Shown here piece after piece: positions 24,700 through 31,504 of a DNA stretch of 48,304 nt. A program made the translations under genes and the position numbers. Position 1 is the first letter of the stretch. The number at the start of each line of letters is the position of its first letter. This DNA is from Eubacteriales bacterium (lineage in GTDB: Bacteria > Bacillota > Clostridia > Lachnospirales > Lachnospiraceae): contig JAUNCG010000009.1 of NCBI GenBank assembly GCA_030526715.1, forward strand, positions 6,257 through 54,560, in the 5' to 3' direction. A model generated the notes under the pieces. That model saw only the letters and a list, made by a program, of their open reading frames with translations, ran no database searches and was not told the origin of the DNA.

Positions 24700-26016
24700 A
24701 TGCAGAAGATATCGACAGCAGATGATGTGCAGACACTGATGGATCATCAGCATCTGGGCTCTTTTCTATTCCACAATTGCATTGGAGCTGCGATGCTTCT
24801 GGAGTTGGAGGGGGAAAGCATCAGAGCGTTGATGATCAACGAAGAGTTTTACAAGGTGGTCGGACGCGGAAAGGATTTTTTTGAGCAGTATGACGTGGAT
24901 CTTACGGAATCGATTCTGCCGGAAGATGAACAGGATATGGCAGAGGCGATCAGGAATGTGCTCAAGTATGGGAAGTCGAAATGTCTCATGCATCGTCAGG
25001 ACACGAATCAGGTATTTCAGGTGACCTATCACCATGTAGGGGCGGATGGAACGAAGGAGATTCTGTTTGCACATGTGGAGGACATTACGGAGCGTGTGGA
25101 CAATGATCTGAAGATACAGGCGCTGATGACGCTTCCCGGGAGTATTGTGTTTGACTATGATCCGATCAATGATGTGATGGTGATTCGGATGAATCGCGCG
25201 GATGCGCAGAATGTGATCCGTACAGAGCGGTTTCTGAAGGAGAATAGCACGGGTCTCTGGCTGGATCCTGTGAGTGAGAAGCGTGTGCGGGAGATTTATG
25301 AGAATGCGGTCGGCAGAGCCTGTGGAGGGTATTTTGACTTCAAAGGGCGCTTTGGGACAAAGAAGTTTCTGTGGCACAGAGCATATTATCGGAGTATCGC
25401 CGGTCGTAGCGGGCAGGCTTTTCGCATTGTGGGCCGTATCGATGATATTGAGAGCAGCGCATGGACAGGTATCTCCTATGACAAGTTCAAGATTTACGAT
25501 ACGACGACACAGCTGCTGACATATCAGGCGCTGAAGGAATACATTGCGAAGAAGCTGGGAGAAGAGTACAGCGGGACGATGCTGCTGCTGGAGCTCGACG
25601 GTATGGAGGCGTTTGGACAGGAGCTGGGGGAAGAGCGCAGAACGGAGATTATGCGGGAAATCGCCGACCGGATCTGCCGACTGTTTCGCCATGATGATAT
25701 TTTCGGAAGCTTTGGAGAAGAAGGCTTTATTGTGTTTATGCCGCAGACCTTTAGCAGAGAGCTTGCCTGTCGGCGCGCCAAAGAGATTGGCAGGGTCGTA
25801 GATGAGGTCATACAGAAGGTGGAGAAGGCGAACGTTCAGTGTCTGATCGGGATTTCTATTGCAAATCAGAAGGAGATCACCGTGACAGATCTTCTCATGC
25901 ATGCCAATACGGCGCTCAGGAGAGCGAAAGAGTCCGGCAGTAGCTATGAGATGTATGAAGCGACGCTTTCGGATGTCAAAGCGGTAAGCTATATAGAGCC
26001 GGAGAAGGAAGCATAG
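24700..26016 (+). CDS. PAS-GGDEF-like signalling protein with altered active site
   Basis: A soluble protein of 438 residues. One PAS-like domain spans about 15-135 (INEEFYKVVGR, ending in HVEDITERVD), a second sensory domain spans about 140-250, and a GGDEF-type domain makes up the rest. The signature loop reads GEEGF (339-343). The second-position Gly and the metal-binding Asp are not canonical, so diguanylate cyclase activity is doubtful; GTP sensing or a degenerate scaffold is possible. AAGGGAA precedes the ATG. It stands alone, with its own promoter and terminator, convergent with the transporter operon. Confidence 0.8.
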   Translation: MQKISTADDVQTLMDHQHLGSFLFHNCIGAAMLLELEGESIRALMINEEFYKVVGRGKDFFEQYDVDLTESILPEDEQDMAEAIRNVLKYGKSKCLMHRQDTNQVFQVTYHHVGADGTKEILFAHVEDITERVDNDLKIQALMTLPGSIVFDYDPINDVMVIRMNRADAQNVIRTERFLKENSTGLWLDPVSEKRVREIYENAVGRACGGYFDFKGRFGTKKFLWHRAYYRSIAGRSGQAFRIVGRIDDIESSAWTGISYDKFKIYDTTTQLLTYQALKEYIAKKLGEEYSGTMLLLELDGMEAFGQELGEERRTEIMREIADRICRLFRHDDIFGSFGEEGFIVFMPQTFSRELACRRAKEIGRVVDEVIQKVEKANVQCLIGISIANQKEITVTDLLMHANTALRRAKESGSSYEMYEATLSDVKAVSYIEPEKEA

Positions 26017-26024
26017 ATGGCAGG

Positions 26025-26053
26025 ACGAGGGCTAGACAAGCCCTCGTTTTTTT
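26025..26053 (+). terminator. Intrinsic terminator of the PAS-GGDEF gene
   Basis: ACGAGGGCT (26025-26033) pairs with AGCCCTCGT (26039-26047) around AGACA, followed by T residues to 26053. It overlaps the 3' end of the convergent permease gene. There is no A run on the other side, so it should work only for the + strand. Confidence 0.88.
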
Positions 26054-26790
26054 AGAAGCTTTTTTTCGAATATGGAGAAAAAACACCTTTCGATCAGGAT
26101 GCCGACCAGTACAATGATCAGCATGACGAGCATTACCTGATTGATATCGGCCAGATCCCGCCCGGTGATCAGCGTCTGTCCGAGCCCGATGGAGGTAGTC
26201 ATGACTTCGCCGGACATCAGAGCGCGCCAAGCGAAGGACCATCCCTGCTTCAGTCCGGAGAGCAGCGCCGGAAGTGCCGCGGGGAAAATTACGTAACGGT
26301 AAAGCTGTAGGCGGGTAGCGCCCATGGTAAGTGCCGATTTTTGATAAATTGGTTGAATATTCTGTAAAGCATCGTCTACGGACAGCGCTATGCCGAAGGC
26401 AGACCCCATGATAACGACAAAGAGGATGGCAGAGGTTGAGAGACCAAACCACAGGATGGAAAACGGAACCCAGCACACGCTCGGGAGCGTCTGGACACCC
26501 AGAACCAGCGGCTTCAGATGCTTTTGAAGATAGGAGCTGCGATTGATGAGTAGTCCCAGCATCAGACCGACCACGATAGCCAGAGCATAGCCGGTCAGAC
26601 CGCGCAGTAGGGAATTTGCCGTGGCTCTGAGCAGAGAGCCGTTGCCTCCCAAGCGGATCAGGCTCAGTCCGACCCCTTGGGGAGAAGGCATGGCGTAAGG
26701 CTTCCACCACCCCAGCAGATCAACGCAGAGCCAGTAGCCGCCCTGCCACAGAGCTATAAGAATCAACAGCAGAAGGATTGTTCCGATCAA
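26032..26790 (-). CDS. ABC permease, SsuC/TauC-type
   Basis: Membrane component of 252 residues with about six helices and the cytoplasmic coupling motif MGATRLQLYRYVIFPAALP, typical of the nitrate/sulfonate/taurine permease family. Together with the ATPase and lipoprotein downstream on the same strand it forms a complete importer. Its start overlaps the ATPase stop by four bases. Family members import aliphatic sulfonates, taurine, nitrate or thiamine precursors; no sulfonate-degrading enzyme lies nearby, so the substrate stays open. The last codons lie inside the terminator hairpin of the opposing gene. Confidence 0.87.
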   Translation of the reverse strand: MIGTILLLLILIALWQGGYWLCVDLLGWWKPYAMPSPQGVGLSLIRLGGNGSLLRATANSLLRGLTGYALAIVVGLMLGLLINRSSYLQKHLKPLVLGVQTLPSVCWVPFSILWFGLSTSAILFVVIMGSAFGIALSVDDALQNIQPIYQKSALTMGATRLQLYRYVIFPAALPALLSGLKQGWSFAWRALMSGEVMTTSIGLGQTLITGRDLADINQVMLVMLIIVLVGILIERCFFSIFEKKLLKKRGLV

Positions 26791-27530
26791 ATCTTCTCAC
26801 CTCTCACTTCTTCCAGAATACGATGTCTCAGATCTACAAATTCCTGTGCATATACATGTCGTGGCCTTGGCAGCGCCACCGAAATGATATCGGAGACCGA
26901 TCTTTTGGTCGGCGATAGTATCACGATCCGGTCTGACAGGAATACAGCCTCCTCTACACTGTGCGTGATGAAGAGAATCGTCTTGCCGGTCTCCATCCAG
27001 ATGCGCTGAAGCTCCTCACGGAGATGATTGGAGGTCTGCTTGTCCAGTGCGGAAAAGGGCTCATCCATCAACAGCAGCTTTGCATCCAGAGCGAGAGCTC
27101 TGGCGAGAGCGGTTCGCTGACGCATGCCTCCGGAAATCTGATGGATGGGGTAATCGCGATATTCCGTGAGATGCACCATATCGAGATAATAGAGAGCCCG
27201 CGTCTCCTGCTCCTTTTTGGAAAGGCCTGCCAGCATCATTCCGAATTTCACATTTTCGATCACATTGAGCCATGGGTAGAGTCCGTGCTCCTGAAACATG
27301 ACGACGCGGTCTGCCCCGGGACCTGTGACCGGGGCGTTGTCCAGAAGTATTTCACCGCCGGTCGGTTTTTCCAGACCGGCGATGAGATTCAACAGCGTAC
27401 TTTTTCCGCATCCCGAGACGCCGACGATGCTGACAAATTCGCCGGACTGAATCGTCAGGTTGATATTTTGCAGAACCGGTTCCCTGCTATTTTCATAATA
27501 TTTACTGATATTTTTCAAGTGAAGCGCCAT
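26787..27530 (-). CDS. ABC ATPase, SsuB/TauB-type
   Basis: Cytoplasmic ATPase of 247 residues that energises the importer. Motifs are Walker A VSGCGKST, the Q-loop (VVMFQEHGLYPW), signature ISGGMRQR, Walker B LLLMDEPFSALD and the switch His in FITHSVEEA. All key residues are present, and the QEHGLYPW segment is typical of the SsuB/TauB/NrtD group. An AGGAGA lies just upstream of the ATG on the minus strand. Second gene of the operon. Confidence 0.9.
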   Translation of the reverse strand: MALHLKNISKYYENSREPVLQNINLTIQSGEFVSIVGVSGCGKSTLLNLIAGLEKPTGGEILLDNAPVTGPGADRVVMFQEHGLYPWLNVIENVKFGMMLAGLSKKEQETRALYYLDMVHLTEYRDYPIHQISGGMRQRTALARALALDAKLLLMDEPFSALDKQTSNHLREELQRIWMETGKTILFITHSVEEAVFLSDRIVILSPTKRSVSDIISVALPRPRHVYAQEFVDLRHRILEEVRGEKI

Positions 27531-27554
27531 GATATTTCTCCTAAAAGTGGATGG

Positions 27555-28550
27555 TCAGGATTTTGTGGAAACATACAGATCCTTGTCGGGCAGGCTGTCG
27601 ATAAAGCCCTGTTCTTTACTTACCTCGGCAAATCCGTAGATGGAATCTCTGTTCAGCTCACTGCTGACACCGATGCGTGTAAAAGCGTCAGCTAAGATGA
27701 CCGGATCCAGCGATTTGCCGGTAGCCGCGTTTAGTTCTTCGTTGATCGCGGTGAGAGATTCTTCCGGGTGTTCGTTGATCTGCTTTGTGGCAAGCTCATG
27801 TTCCTTGAGAAAGGCTTCGGCTGCCTCAGGATATTTCTGCAGAAATTCTTTGCGGATAACGACCACTGCAACATCATAAGCGCCATCCATATAGATCTGA
27901 TCATAGTCGAGCAGCAGCTCGGCGCCGTTGGCGAGCAGGGTAGCCCCCCATGGCTCCGGAACGAGGGCGGCGTCAATATCGCCCCGCTCCATGGTATTCG
28001 CGACATCTGCGTTTGCGACGGCGCTGACCGTGACGGTTCCGTTGTCGGTGACGGGGGAGAGACCGTGCTCGGACAGCAGCTGCAGGAGGCAGAGATGCTG
28101 CGTATTTCCAATCTGGGGGATGGCGACGGTTTTGCCGGAGAGATCCTCCAGAGCTTTTATGTCGGAATCCTTCTGCTTGATCAGCACGGCGCCTCCTTTC
28201 GTGGCTCCGGAGAGAATCTGGACGTCACCTTTGGACTTTACGTTTGCGGTGATGGCCGGTACCGGACCGATGTAACCGATATCTACAGCGCCGGAGAAGA
28301 GAGCTTCCACCTCTGCCGGGCCGGCATTAAAGGCGGTCCAGTTCACGGTGACCTCAGCCCCAAGAGTCTGCTCCAGACTTTTTTCGGATTTCATCAACAG
28401 TGCCTGAGCGTGGGTAATGTTATTGAAGTAACCGATATTTATGCTTGTCAGAGCCTCGTTGTTTCCCTTTCCGCAGCCGACGCTCAGGAGCGGCAGGGTG
28501 ATCAGGATGCATGTAAGCAGTAGCATTCGTTTCAGCGTAAGTGATTTCAT
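27555..28550 (-). CDS. Substrate-binding lipoprotein, SsuA/TauA-type
   Basis: A 331-residue solute-binding protein. The N-terminus has a basic region, a hydrophobic core and the lipobox LSVGC, so it should be a lipoprotein on the outer face of the membrane. The mature part matches the SsuA/TauA/NMT1-like fold: INIGYFNNITHAQALL, then GAVDIGYIGPVPAI and VPEPWGATLL. AAGGAGG precedes the ATG. It is the first gene of the ABC operon and is transcribed from a promoter whose -35 box overlaps an operator-like site. Ligand unknown; sulfonates are a family-based guess. Confidence 0.87.
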   Translation of the reverse strand: MKSLTLKRMLLLTCILITLPLLSVGCGKGNNEALTSINIGYFNNITHAQALLMKSEKSLEQTLGAEVTVNWTAFNAGPAEVEALFSGAVDIGYIGPVPAITANVKSKGDVQILSGATKGGAVLIKQKDSDIKALEDLSGKTVAIPQIGNTQHLCLLQLLSEHGLSPVTDNGTVTVSAVANADVANTMERGDIDAALVPEPWGATLLANGAELLLDYDQIYMDGAYDVAVVVIRKEFLQKYPEAAEAFLKEHELATKQINEHPEESLTAINEELNAATGKSLDPVILADAFTRIGVSSELNRDSIYGFAEVSKEQGFIDSLPDKDLYVSTKS

Positions 28551-28595
28551 AGGGAACCTCCTTGTAAAGTTTATATTGTCAGTTTAAATGCCAAT

Positions 28596-28624
28596 ATGAT
28601 AAAATACTATAAAATAATCTGCAA
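28596..28624 (-). promoter_or_regulatory. Promoter of the ABC importer operon
   Basis: On the minus strand, TTGCAG (28624-28619) is followed, after 17 bases, by TATCAT (28601-28596). It overlaps the operator-like site at 28620-28633, so binding there should block transcription. Confidence 0.6.
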
Positions 28625-28633
28625 ACGATTACA
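28620..28633 (+). promoter_or_regulatory. LacI/cre-type operator 1
   Basis: TGCAAACGATTACA matches the cre-like consensus of LacI/CcpA proteins at 13 of 14 fixed or semi-fixed positions. It overlaps the -35 box of the importer promoter, a position expected for repression. It shares ACGATTACACG with operator 2. Confidence 0.65.
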
Positions 28634-28696
28634 CGGATATGGAGCGCGTCTGTATATTCGTATACATGCCGAGATGAAAAAGAATTATAAAAAATG

Positions 28697-28710
28697 TGAC
28701 AACGATTACA
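28697..28710 (+). promoter_or_regulatory. LacI/cre-type operator 2
   Basis: TGACAACGATTACA is again a 13-of-14 match to the LacI-family/cre pattern, 24 bases before the regulator's start and just after a TATAAA box at 28686-28691. It is likely the autoregulatory site of the adjacent LacI-type gene; CcpA binding is the alternative. Confidence 0.65.
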
Positions 28711-28733
28711 CGTAAATCAGAAAAGGAGGAGCG

Positions 28734-29828
28734 ATGTCTTTAAAGAAGCTTGCGGCATTGGCCGGCACCTCGGTGGCTACGGTCTCGCGGGTACTGAGCC
28801 GACCGGATTATCAATGCAGTGATCCGGCATTGCAGAAGCGTATCTGGGAGCTGGCAGAGGAGCTTGACTATCATCCGAATCCCTCAGCCCGGGAGCTGAG
28901 GCTTGGGAGCTTGGGGACAGGGGATACCTTCAAGGTAGATTTTTTTCTGGCACGATTCGATTCACTGGAAAAAGACCTGTTTTTTCAGGAAGTATTTCAA
29001 TTTATAAAGGGAGAGCTGATGCAGCGGGGATGCCTACTCGGAAAAATCATGAATGCCGCAGAGCTGCAGTCGGACTTTGGAGAGACGAAAGGAGACCATA
29101 TTCCGTATAAATCAGCCGGGAGCGTTCGGGCGGAACGAAGACTGCGCAGCGCCGTAGCGATGGTGGAGCTGAAAAAGAACACGGGGCTGATCATTCTGGG
29201 AAAGTGTCCGCGAGAGCTTATTGTACGACTGCAGAGACGATACAGCTGTATGGTGGGGATCGATCGTAATCCCACAGAATATGAATATGACGAGGTGGTC
29301 TGTGACGGAGCTGCGGCGGCGCAGAAGGCGGTGGAATACCTGATCGGCTGCGGTCATCGGGAGATCGATTACATTGGGGATTGCACCTATGAATCACGAT
29401 ATATCGGTTATTACCAGTCTCTTCTGGCACATAGGATCCCTCTGGATTATGCCAATATTCATCCGACGGATCAGACGGAGGAGGAAGGCTTTCGCGCCAT
29501 GACACAGCTTTTGGAAGCTGCAAAATATCCAAAGGCAGTGTTCTGTGCCAATGATACCACAGCCTTCGGGGTGCTTCGGGCGGTAAAAACACATAAAAAA
29601 CGAGGCTATCATCCCTCTGTAATTTCCATAGATAATACGCGGCAGGCTGCAAGGTGCCGGCCGGCGCTCACGTCCATAGATATGCCAAAGCGTGAGCTGG
29701 CTCATTTGGCTATGATGCTTCTGCTTGACCGAAGGGATGGAGGACATCAGGCCAATGTTCGTCTGGAGCTGCCCTGCAGGCTGGTGGAGCGAGAGAGCTG
29801 TCGTCGGCTGAATGAGGTTTCATATTGA
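28734..29828 (+). CDS. LacI-family transcriptional regulator
   Basis: A 364-residue repressor. Residues 2-25 form the LacI helix-turn-helix (SLKKLAALAGTSVATVSRVL), followed by the hinge helix region (NPSARELR) and a periplasmic-binding-like effector domain with DRNPTEYEYDEVVCDG and FCANDTTAFGVLRA. AAGGAGGAG precedes the ATG. It is divergent from the importer operon, and two operator-like sites lie in between, so it probably controls the importer and itself. Most LacI proteins sense sugars or nucleosides, which makes the pairing with an SsuABC-type importer uncommon. Confidence 0.88.
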   Translation: MSLKKLAALAGTSVATVSRVLSRPDYQCSDPALQKRIWELAEELDYHPNPSARELRLGSLGTGDTFKVDFFLARFDSLEKDLFFQEVFQFIKGELMQRGCLLGKIMNAAELQSDFGETKGDHIPYKSAGSVRAERRLRSAVAMVELKKNTGLIILGKCPRELIVRLQRRYSCMVGIDRNPTEYEYDEVVCDGAAAAQKAVEYLIGCGHREIDYIGDCTYESRYIGYYQSLLAHRIPLDYANIHPTDQTEEEGFRAMTQLLEAAKYPKAVFCANDTTAFGVLRAVKTHKKRGYHPSVISIDNTRQAARCRPALTSIDMPKRELAHLAMMLLLDRRDGGHQANVRLELPCRLVERESCRRLNEVSY

Positions 29829-29859
29829 TATGTAACGAAGCATCGAAAGGAGAAAGAGT

Positions 29860-30636
29860 ATGCGTTTTCGTCCATGTATTGACATACATAATGGTAAGGT
29901 GAAACAGATCGTCGGGGGATCTTTGCGGGATCGGGGAGACTATGCAAAGGATAATTTCGTTTCGGAACAGGATGCGGCATTTTATGCAAGGCTATATCAG
30001 CGGGACGGGCTGAAGGGCGGGCACATTATTTTACTGAATCCGGAGAGCTCAGAATATTATGACCGGTCAAGGCAGCAGGCCATGAAGGCGCTGGCAGCGT
30101 ACCCGCAGGGACTTCAGGTAGGTGGCGGTATCCGGGATGACAATGCACAGCAATGGCTGGAGGCCGGGGCGACCCACGTGATCGCGACGAGCTTTGTTTT
30201 CCGGGAGGGGAGGCTGGATTACGGACGCCTCGAACGTCTGGAACGTGCGGTAGGCAAAGAGCATCTGGTATTGGATCTGAGCTGTCGGCTGAGAGACGGA
30301 GCTTATTGGATCGTTACAGACCGCTGGCAGAGATTTACGGATGTGCGGCTGAGTGAGAAGGTGCTGACGGAATTGGCCGGACACTGCGACGAGTTCCTGA
30401 TCCATGCAGTGGATGTAGAGGGAAAAGCCAATGGAATTGAAGAGGGACTGGCGACCATGCTTGGCACATGGAACGGCATTCCGGTGACCTATGCGGGAGG
30501 AGTCGGAAGCTTTCAGGATCTTGAGACACTGCGAAGCTGCGGACAAAATCGGCTGGACGTCACCATTGGAAGCGCGTTGGATCTCTTTGGCGGCGCCATG
30601 GAGTATCAGAAGGTGCTGGAATCTTTGAGAAGCTAA
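29860..30636 (+). CDS. hisA: ProFAR isomerase HisA, eukaryotic (HIS6-like) type
   Basis: Isomerises ProFAR to PRFAR in histidine biosynthesis. The 258-residue barrel starts FRPCIDIHNGKVKQIVGG, with the catalytic Asp at D8, and continues with LQVGGGIRD, a DLSCR segment and VTYAGGVGS. These follow the HIS6-like branch otherwise known from fungi and plants, and seen in some Clostridia, more than the usual bacterial HisA. It lies 31 bases after the LacI gene with its own AAAGGAG site and has no other his genes around it. Confidence 0.8.
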   Translation: MRFRPCIDIHNGKVKQIVGGSLRDRGDYAKDNFVSEQDAAFYARLYQRDGLKGGHIILLNPESSEYYDRSRQQAMKALAAYPQGLQVGGGIRDDNAQQWLEAGATHVIATSFVFREGRLDYGRLERLERAVGKEHLVLDLSCRLRDGAYWIVTDRWQRFTDVRLSEKVLTELAGHCDEFLIHAVDVEGKANGIEEGLATMLGTWNGIPVTYAGGVGSFQDLETLRSCGQNRLDVTIGSALDLFGGAMEYQKVLESLRS

Positions 30637-30668
30637 AGATGAATTGTCTGTGAAATCACTGGTTTATA

Positions 30669-30697
30669 TTGAAAATGTATATCTAATATGCTATACT
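30669..30697 (+). promoter_or_regulatory. Extended -10 promoter of hpf
   Basis: TTGAAA (30669-30674) and TATACT (30692-30697) are 17 bases apart, with TG at 30689-30690. The predicted leader is about 75 bases and contains a small hairpin (CAGATC at 30718-30723 with GATCTG at 30736-30741). Confidence 0.72.
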
Positions 30698-30778
30698 ATA
30701 TCCATAAGACACCTTGACAGATCTGTGAAAAGAGGGATCTGCAGGCGTTTTGCAATAAGTGACAAGGAGGCTAAGCAT

Positions 30779-31309
30779 ATGAAGTTTACGATCAGCGGAA
30801 GGAATATTGATATCACAGAAGGTCTGAGAAGCAGTGTGATGGACAAGCTGGGGAAGCTTGAGCGGTATTTTACTCCGGACACGGAAGTCATTGTGACGAT
30901 GAGTGTGGAGAAGGAACGTCAGAAGATCGAGGTGACGATTCCTGTAAAGGGTAATATTATCCGTTCCGAGCAGGTGAGCAATGATATGTATGTGTCGATC
31001 GACCTTGTGGAGGAAGTGATCGAGCGGCAGCTTCGCAAATATAAGACCAAGCTGATAGCCAGACATCAGGATGGCGGAAATTTCCGTAAGGAGTTTATCG
31101 AGAAGGAGGAGCCCTCAGAGATTGAGGAGATCACCATCAGCCGCACGAAGCACTTTGAGACGAAGCCGATGTATCCGGAGGATGCGTGTCTGCAGATGGA
31201 GCTGCTGGGACATAGCTTCTTCGTATTTATGAATGCGGAGACAGAGCAGGTCAATGTTGTTTATAAGAGAAAAGGCAATACCTACGGCCTGATTGAGCCG
31301 GAGAATTAA
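30779..31309 (+). CDS. hpf: Long-form ribosome hibernation promoting factor
   Basis: A 176-residue HPF that pairs 70S ribosomes into inactive 100S dimers in slow growth. The N-terminal S30AE/YfiA domain (MKFTISGRNIDITEGLRSSVMDKLGKLERYF) is joined by a linker to the C-terminal dimerisation domain (KPMYPEDACLQMELLGHSFFVFMNAET), which marks the long form. ATG 30779 has AAGGAGG eight bases upstream; an in-frame earlier start at 30644 lies before the promoter and is rejected. The order hpf-secA-prfB is common in Firmicutes. Confidence 0.94.
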   Translation: MKFTISGRNIDITEGLRSSVMDKLGKLERYFTPDTEVIVTMSVEKERQKIEVTIPVKGNIIRSEQVSNDMYVSIDLVEEVIERQLRKYKTKLIARHQDGGNFRKEFIEKEEPSEIEEITISRTKHFETKPMYPEDACLQMELLGHSFFVFMNAETEQVNVVYKRKGNTYGLIEPEN

Positions 31310-31323
31310 ATGATCAGTCTGTG

Positions 31324-31359
31324 AAGACGGTTTCCCATTTTCGGGAGACCGTCTTTTTT
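31324..31359 (+). terminator. Intrinsic terminator after hpf
   Basis: AAGACGGT (31324-31331) pairs with ACCGTCTT, extended by TTCCC with GGGAG nearer the loop, and followed by six T. Confidence 0.88.
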
Positions 31360-31381
31360 CGCATTGACAGAACAGTTTCGC

Positions 31382-31410
31382 TTGAGTTTCGGCCGCATTG
31401 GTGTTAATAT
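31382..31410 (+). promoter_or_regulatory. Probable secA promoter
   Basis: TTGAGT (31382-31387), a 17-base spacer and TAATAT (31405-31410) with TG at 31402-31403. A second TTGACA at 31364 has no -10 box at a suitable distance. Confidence 0.5.
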
Positions 31411-31466
31411 AGAAACAAGTATGCCGTAATTGTCTCCGGAAAGACGACGGCGTGATGGAAAATATG

Positions 31467-31484
31467 CAGATGCAGCAGCATCTG
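31467..31484 (+). promoter_or_regulatory. Stem-loop in the secA leader
   Basis: CAGATGC (31467-31473) pairs perfectly with GCATCTG (31478-31484) around AGCA, ending 20 bases before the secA ATG and close to its AGGAGA site (31493-31498). There is no T run, so it is not a terminator. Confidence 0.55.
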
Positions 31485-31504
31485 GAAGGTGTAGGAGAAA
31501 TAGA

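Noticed and set aside
30644..30778. N-terminal extension of hpf
   Set aside because: It would place the start before the promoter, and the ATG at 30779 has a perfect ribosome site and the family N-terminus.
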